Positions 59,578 to 64,000 of a stretch of 64,000 bases of DNA are shown piece after piece. The DNA is from Streptomyces sp. NBC_00536. Lineage in GTDB: Bacteria > Actinomycetota > Actinomycetes > Streptomycetales > Streptomycetaceae. A model generated the notes under the pieces. It worked only from the letters and a program-made list of their open reading frames with translations. It was not told where the DNA came from and made no database searches. A program made the translations under genes and the position numbers. Positions within the stretch are counted from its first letter, which is position 1; each line of letters starts with the position of its first letter. Where the stretch lies: the NCBI RefSeq assembly GCF_036346295.1, contig NZ_CP107819.1, positions 806,001 through 870,000 on the forward strand, read 5' to 3'.

Positions 59578-59635
59578 ACACCTGTTCCCTCTCCGCGCAC
59601 CCCGGCCACCACCAACACGGCACCCTTTCCAGGCT

Positions 59636-60540
59636 CTACCCCGGGCCGCCGGTGGATGCGTTTGGCGACCACCCGTGCGTCGGCCGACCGTTCGCCCTCG
59701 TCAGTGCGCGGTCCTGGGCGTCGGCGGCGTGGAGGACTTCGCTGATCAGGAGGTCGAGGTCATCGGTCGTGGTCCGGTAGTTGCACATGCATGCACGCAG
59801 CACAGTGCGGCCTCGCACGGCGACGGTGGCGAGGTGGGCGCGTCCGTTGTCCTGTACGTGGCGGGCGACGCCGGCGTGGAGGGTGTCCGGGTCTCCCTCG
59901 TCTGGGTCGGCGATGCGGAAGCAGACGACCGGCCAGGGACCGCCGGCCAGGAGTTGGAGCCGGGGTTCAGCGGAGGTCTTGTCTCGCAGCTGGTCGGCGA
60001 GCGTGAGGTAGTGCTCGATCAGGGTGGTGACGCCTCCGATGCCCCGGTAGAGGGGGGCCAAGGCGGGGACGGCGGCGCCGAGGCCGCCCGGGCGCCGTCG
60101 GCGTGGTGCCACATCCCGGTGTTCCGGCACAGGTCGGTGACAGGCCCGAGGGGATCGACGGCACCGGTGGCGGTGGTGCCGAGTGTGGTGATGGTGCAGA
60201 AGGGCAACAGGCCCGCGTCCAAGTCGGCGGTGACCGTGGTGCGCAGCGCGGCGGGATCCAGGCGGTCGTACGCGTCGGTGGGGACGGGACGGAGTCGGTG
60301 GGCCGGCAGGCCGATGCAGGCGGCGGCCTTGGTGACGGACATGTGTGCCTGGGCGCTGTAGTAGAGGGCGAGGCGGGCGTGGTCGCGGTCGTAGGCGGGG
60401 CCGTCGCCGGAACCGCGGCGGGTGAGGAACCTGGTGCGGGCGGTGGCCAGGGCGAGCAAGTTGGCCATGGAGCCTCCGCTGGTCAGGACTCCGCCCGTCG
60501 TGTCGGGTAGCCCGGCCAGGCCGGCGAGCATGCGGACGGT
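59636..60540 (-). pseudogene. Remnant of a PLP-dependent aromatic-amino-acid-type decarboxylase
   Basis: The upstream part reads GGVLTSGGSMANLLALATAR and AQAHMSVTKAAACIGLP, ending in MWHHADGA, the cofactor-binding face of group II decarboxylases. In another frame the C-terminal part follows (LIEHYLTLADQLRDK, then VCFRIADPDEG and ACMCNYRTTTDDLDLLI). The roughly 100 residues between, with the PLP-binding His-Lys, are deleted, and the N-terminal 80-100 residues are missing. It cannot be active. Confidence 0.8.
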
Positions 60541-60763
60541 GCCGCGTTCCGGTACGACGACGACCCCCTTCGACATGGTCGTGCGCAACGACCTCGACCG
60601 GTACCGGCTCGTGATGGACGTCATCGACCGCGTCCCCGGACTCGCCGGCCGGGCGGCGGCCCTGCGCCAGAGCATGTGCGACCTGCGGATCCGCCACCAC
60701 GACTGGATCCGCGCCCACGGAACCGACCTGCCGGAGGTCGCCGACTGGTCCTGGCCCTACTGA
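60541..60763 (+). pseudogene. 3' end of a phosphoketolase gene
   Basis: The frame TTTTPFDMVVRNDLDRYRLV continues through DVIDRVPGLAGRAAALRQ to HGTDLPEVADWSWPY and stop. This is the C-terminal about 70 residues of xylulose-5-phosphate/fructose-6-phosphate phosphoketolase. The other 90 percent is absent; it abuts the opposite-strand decarboxylase remnant. Confidence 0.82.
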
Positions 60764-60879
60764 TCGCCCGCACGGGGCGGTACGGGTGGGCCGTGTGGGT
60801 CGGGGAAGGTACCGAACGGCCCTTCCCGGGCCGGCCGCCATGGGCCGAGGGTGGAGGCGGACCCGAACGGAGAACCGCC

Positions 60880-61365
60880 ATGAGCACCTCTTCCTTCCAC
60901 CGGCTCACCTCCTCCCCCAACGTCTACTCTCGCGCCTTCTCCCAGGAGCACCGCCGCAGCCTGTCGGCCCTGGCTCACGAGGTGGACTTCCCCGTCGGCG
61001 CGCGCCTGTTCAACCAGGGCGGACACGCCGCCCGGTTCTGGGTCCTCCGGTCGGGCAACGTGGGCATGGACGTGCACGTACCCGGCAGGCAGGCCGCGGT
61101 GGTCGAGACCGTCGGCCCCGGCGAGCTCGTCGGCTGGTCCTGGCTGTTCCCTCCCCACACCTGGCACTTCGGCGCCGAGACCATGACGCCGGTGCGGACC
61201 GACGAGTTCGATGCCGCCGCCGTGCGCGAGCTGATGGACGCCGACCCCGCGCTCGCCTCCGCGATGTGGCAGTGGGTGGGGCAGGTGCTCGCCCACCGGC
61301 TCGTCTCCGCCCAGATCCGGCTGCTCGACCTGTACGCACCCCACGGCAGCGGAAGCCGCATCTGA
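60880..61365 (+). CDS. Small cyclic-nucleotide-binding-domain protein
   Basis: The 161-residue protein consists of a single CAP-type nucleotide-binding barrel (about 25-135: FSQEHRRSLSALAHEVDFPVGARLFNQGGHAARFWVLRSGNVGMDV, then ETVGPGELVGWSWL) with no helix-turn-helix. It may bind cAMP or another effector and act by protein contact. The start ATG follows a GGAGAAC site. It lies before the broken two-component genes; such CNBD proteins often sit in DevR-type stress clusters. Confidence 0.85.
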   Translation: MSTSSFHRLTSSPNVYSRAFSQEHRRSLSALAHEVDFPVGARLFNQGGHAARFWVLRSGNVGMDVHVPGRQAAVVETVGPGELVGWSWLFPPHTWHFGAETMTPVRTDEFDAAAVRELMDADPALASAMWQWVGQVLAHRLVSAQIRLLDLYAPHGSGSRI

Positions 61366-61399
61366 GACAATTATTCCCAGATGTATCCGACCCGAGGGT

Positions 61400-62099
61400 G
61401 TGGCGTGGGTGTCCGATGCACCAGCTGCCGCCCCGGCGCCCATCCGGGTGTTCCTCCTTGACGATCACGAGGTCGTCCGGCGCGGGCTGCACGACCTGCT
61501 GGACTCCGAGCCGGACATCGAGGTGGTGGGCGAGGCGACGACGGCTGCCCAGGCCCTGGCCCGGGGGCCCGCCCTGCGGCCCGACGTGGCCGTGCTCGAT
61601 GTCCGACTGCCCGACAGCGACGGCATTACCGTCTGCCGTGAGCTGCGCTCGCGCATGCCGGGCCTCGCCTGCCCCATGCTGACGTCCTTCGACGACGAGG
61701 AGGCCCTCCTCGACGCGATCATGGCTGGAGCGGCCGGGTACGTACTGAAGCAGATCAAGGGCTCCGACCTGGTCGCCGCAGTCCGGACGGTGGCAACGGG
61801 CCAGTCGATTCTCGACCCTGCGACCACCGCCCGCCTGATGAGTTCCCTCCGGGACCCGACCGCCGGGAAGCCGCCCGGGGACAAGCGGTTGACGGTGCTC
61901 TCCGAGCGTGAGCGCGCCGTACTCGAACTGATCGGCGAGGGCCTCACCAACCGCCAGATCGGCAAAACGGCTCTTCCTGTCCGAGAAGACGGTAAAGAAC
62001 CACATCTCGCGGCTGCTCGCCAAGCTGGGTGTCGAACGCCGTGTGCAGGCCGCCGTGATCTCCGCCGAGGTGCGCGAGCATGACGAAACCGGCCGCTGA
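61400..62099 (+). pseudogene. DevR-like LuxR-family response regulator, frameshifted in the DNA-binding domain
   Basis: The receiver domain is complete (LLDDHEVVRRGL, phospho-acceptor Asp in VAVLDVRLPD, Lys in YVLKQ). The LuxR helix-turn-helix starts normally ([23 protein letters not shown]), but an extra A in the AAAA run at 61964-61967 shifts the frame. The original frame ([29 protein letters not shown]) resumes unaltered to the TGA at 62097. The shifted product ends at 62083 without a working recognition helix. This is either a recent inactivation or a sequence error. Confidence 0.85.
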
Positions 62100-62108
62100 G
62101 GCCCGAGT

Positions 62109-63436
62109 TCACCGGGAAGGTCCGATCGGGATCCGCCACTCCAGTCGGGTTCCGCCACCGTCCGGGCGCGGCGAGGTGGACAGCCCGCCTCCGCAGGCTT
62201 CGGCGCGCTCCGCGAGGTTGCGCGGCCCGCTCCGACGGCCACCCTCCGCGACACCCACACCGTCATCACTCACCGTAACGGCGAGCACGCCGTCCGCCAG
62301 GACGATCGCGACCTCCGCCCGCGCCGCCCGCGCGCGCCGGGCCACGTTGGTCAGGGCCTCTCCGAGCACGGCCACCACATCGTCGGCGACCGGCACCGGC
62401 ACATCCGTGTCGATCAGCCCCTCCATGCGCAGGGCGGGCGCGAACCCGAGCAGCACCGCCGCCTCACCCACGGCCCGCACCGCGCGGACCCGGAGTCTCG
62501 GGGTACCGCCCGTCACCTCGTGGTCGCGGAGCCCGAAGATGGCCGTACGGATGATCTTGATCGTCTCGTCCAGGTCGTCGATCGCACGGTCCAGCCGCTC
62601 GGAGGCCTCCGGATGCTCCACGAAGCGCTGGGCGCTCTGCAGTGTCATCCCCGTCGCGAAGAGCCGCTGGATCGCCAGGTCGTGCAGGTCGCGGGCGATC
62701 CGGTCGCGGTCCGCGAGCAGGCTCACCTGCTCGGTGTCCCGGCGCCGGTCGGCCAGCTCCAGCGCCAGGGCCGCCTGCCCCCCGAAGCCGGGGCAGGGGG
62801 TGCGACCTCGGCCGCGTCGAACGTCGGCCGCCCGGTACGCCGTGCGAGCATCAGCCCGTCCCGCGCCCGGACGACCGCGGCCAGGATCCCCTCGCTGCCG
62901 GGCAGCACGATCCCGCGGTGCGCTTCGGCCCCCTAGCCCAGGGCGAGCGAGCCGCGCAGCTCGCCGCTGGGCCCCACCTGGTAGAAGACGCACATCTCGG
63001 CCGAGATGATGTCCCGGGCCCGCTCCAGCATGCCCTCCAGCACCTCGATCTCGGATGAGCCCGACAGCAGCGCGCTCGTGAAATCGGAACTCGCCGCCAG
63101 CCAGCGCTCCCGGAGCCGGACCTCCTCGTACAGGCGGGCGTTGTCCACGGCAACGCCCGCGGCAACGGCGAGGGTGGACAAGACTCCCTCGTCCTGCGCG
63201 TCGAAGCCCTTCCCGCCCAGCGCACCGTACTCCGCGTCCACGAGGACGACCGCAGCCTCCACGATGCCGCGCAGCACCTGGGCAAGGTCCAGTTCCTGCC
63301 CCAGCGACGTGACCGCCTCCAGCAGGCCCGTCAGCCGGTCACGGGTATCCCGCGCGTCGGTGATCTGTGCCTGGAGCGCGTCCAGCCTCGGCTGCGGAAT
63401 CCGGCTCGCCGACGCGTCTCGATCGTCCCCGACCAT
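62109..63436 (-). pseudogene. DevS-like GAF histidine kinase, several deletions, stop and frameshifts
   Basis: From the ATG at 63436 the first GAF domain begins normally (LTGLLEAVTSLGQELDLAQVLRGIVEAAVVLVDAEYGALG). It lacks about 75 residues of its core before FDAQDEGVLSTLAVAAGVAVDNARLYEE. A second GAF starts and meets a TAG at 62933-62935; later pieces appear in other frames. The kinase end is whole in one frame: DRDRIARDLHDLAIQRLFATGM (phospho-acceptor His) and an ATP site with DDGVG. Unlike the regulator gene it has multiple lesions, so it is a genuine pseudogene. Stops converge on the regulator with 9 bases between. Confidence 0.85.
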
Positions 63437-63445
63437 GGACACCTC

Positions 63446-63757
63446 CGGCGGCGTCGAGGGGCTCTGCGCACCCGCCCGGACTTCAGCGTAGTCCTCCGCC
63501 CGCCGGCCGGTCACGGTCGGAACCAGGGGTGACGGGCATGACGTGTCGTCGATGACGTGCTCGGTGCCGTGGGACGAGGGCACGGCCAGGACGAGCCGGA
63601 GCCGTACATTGCGGCGGTGCGCCTCGTCGGCTGCCCAGGATGCCACTGTCAGCGCGGTGCTCGATCCGTCGACACCGACGACGACCGAGTCGAGGTCCGG
63701 ACGGCCGGGCGGAGCCTTCCATGGCTTCCGCCTCTGTCGAACCGCGTCGGGGTGCAT
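63446..63757 (-). pseudogene. Truncated universal stress protein joined to the kinase remnant
   Basis: From the ATG at 63757 (GGGAG site) the frame encodes a USP start, VVVGVDGSSTALTVASWAADEA, to EDYAEV and then runs in frame into the kinase pseudogene. Only the first alpha-beta half of one USP domain is left; the nucleotide-binding GSRG motif is missing. Confidence 0.75.
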
Positions 63758-63805
63758 GCACACTCCCACCCGGACCAGCGGGAGGATCGGGCCGCAGGGG
63801 TCAGA

Positions 63806-63827
63806 CAAGGGACCTTGAGGTCCCTTG
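63806..63827. promoter_or_regulatory. DevR-type palindrome CAAGGGACC-TTGA-GGTCCCTTG
   Basis: Perfect 9-bp arms with a 4-base centre, about 50 bp before the USP remnant. The GGGACC/GGTCCC core resembles DosR/DevR boxes that precede universal stress protein genes. Confidence 0.55.
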
Positions 63828-63993
63828 CCCGCCACGCCGCGCGCCACTTCGTCAACGGCACACCGCCGAAGACCGGCCAGTCCCCGTACAGGCCCGTTCG
63901 GTCCTCGCACCACGGACGAACGCGGCGGATGGTGGCTAGTGAGGGCGCTCCGCAAAGTGCGCTCGCCGGCCGAAGCCGACAGGAGGGCCACAG

Positions 63994-64000
63994 ATGAAGC
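63994..64000 (+). CDS. Start of a gene running off the window
   Basis: An ATG follows a strong AGGAGGG ribosome site (63981-63987) with 6 bases of spacing. Only Met-Lys can be read. Confidence 0.35.

Noticed and set aside
61964..61967. Programmed frameshift in the response regulator at the AAAA run
   Set aside because: No slippery heptamer with a following structure is evident, and the partner kinase is clearly dead. Mutation or sequence error is simpler.

Overview
The window is high-GC DNA with the codon bias, GTG/TTG starts, gene-order habits and protein families of a Streptomyces chromosome (LacI/ROK/FCD-GntR sugar regulators, Tat-exported lipoproteins, a sortase-E type LAxTG signal, the HtpX-PspAB pair). 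There is no rRNA, tRNA, CRISPR array, phage or intact insertion sequence. From 1 to about 52.9 kb it is almost entirely a plant cell-wall hemicellulose locus. The parts fit best as a system for (fuco)galactoxyloglucan plus arabinoxylan side chains, with complete catabolic routes for the released xylose and L-fucose. From about 53 kb onward the DNA is a mosaic of stress genes and many broken genes.

Layout. (i) 1-12.2 kb: a truncated GH5 endoglucanase with an X2-like module, its LacI-family neighbour, a secreted GH12, a GH42 beta-galactosidase behind a three-gene oligosaccharide ABC importer, and a divergent GH3 beta-glycosidase. A 14-bp palindrome TCGAAGCGCTTCGA recurs at the LacI, ABC-importer and GH3 promoters and defines a local regulon. 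(ii) 12.2-27.4 kb: a Tat-exported GH29 alpha-L-fucosidase, a tightly coupled nine-gene minus-strand operon for oxidative L-fucose breakdown to pyruvate and L-lactate that ends in lutABC (lactate oxidation), and a divergent RbsB-type ABC importer with an FCD-GntR regulator. (iii) 27.4-36.9 kb: a MITE-like element, xylose genes (ROK regulator, xylB, divergent xylA), then an acetylesterase-GH1-GH31 operon preceded by the wreck of a second GH3 gene that still carries the TCGAAGCGCTTCGA operators. (iv) 36.9-41.5 kb: a ChvE/MmsAB-type monosaccharide importer. (v) 41.5-49 kb: a phytanoyl-dioxygenase-like gene pair with a divergent AraC regulator, a bacterial expansin, a sigma factor overlapping a membrane anti-sigma factor that carries a large extracellular domain, and a GH74 xyloglucanase. 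(vi) 49-58.8 kb: a LAxTG wall-anchored glycoside hydrolase and two duplicated GH62 arabinofuranosidases under TTGTTAGCGCTAACAA operators, with a polX remnant, htpX, pspAB and a phosphoribosyltransferase-hydrolase fusion between them. (vii) 58.8-64 kb: fragments of IS630 and IS5 transposases, a PLP decarboxylase and a phosphoketolase, then a cyclic-nucleotide-binding protein and a broken DevR/DevS-like two-component system with a universal-stress-protein stub.

How it works together (inference): secreted GH12, GH74, GH5, GH29, GH62 and expansin loosen and cut the polymer outside. The ABC importers bring in oligosaccharides, fucose and xylose. Intracellular GH31, GH1, GH3, GH42 and the acetylesterase trim the oligosaccharides. 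XylA/XylB and the fucose operon with LutABC feed the sugars to central metabolism. The sigma/anti-sigma pair next to the expansin and GH74 is a candidate polysaccharide-sensing switch and is the least described part of the window.
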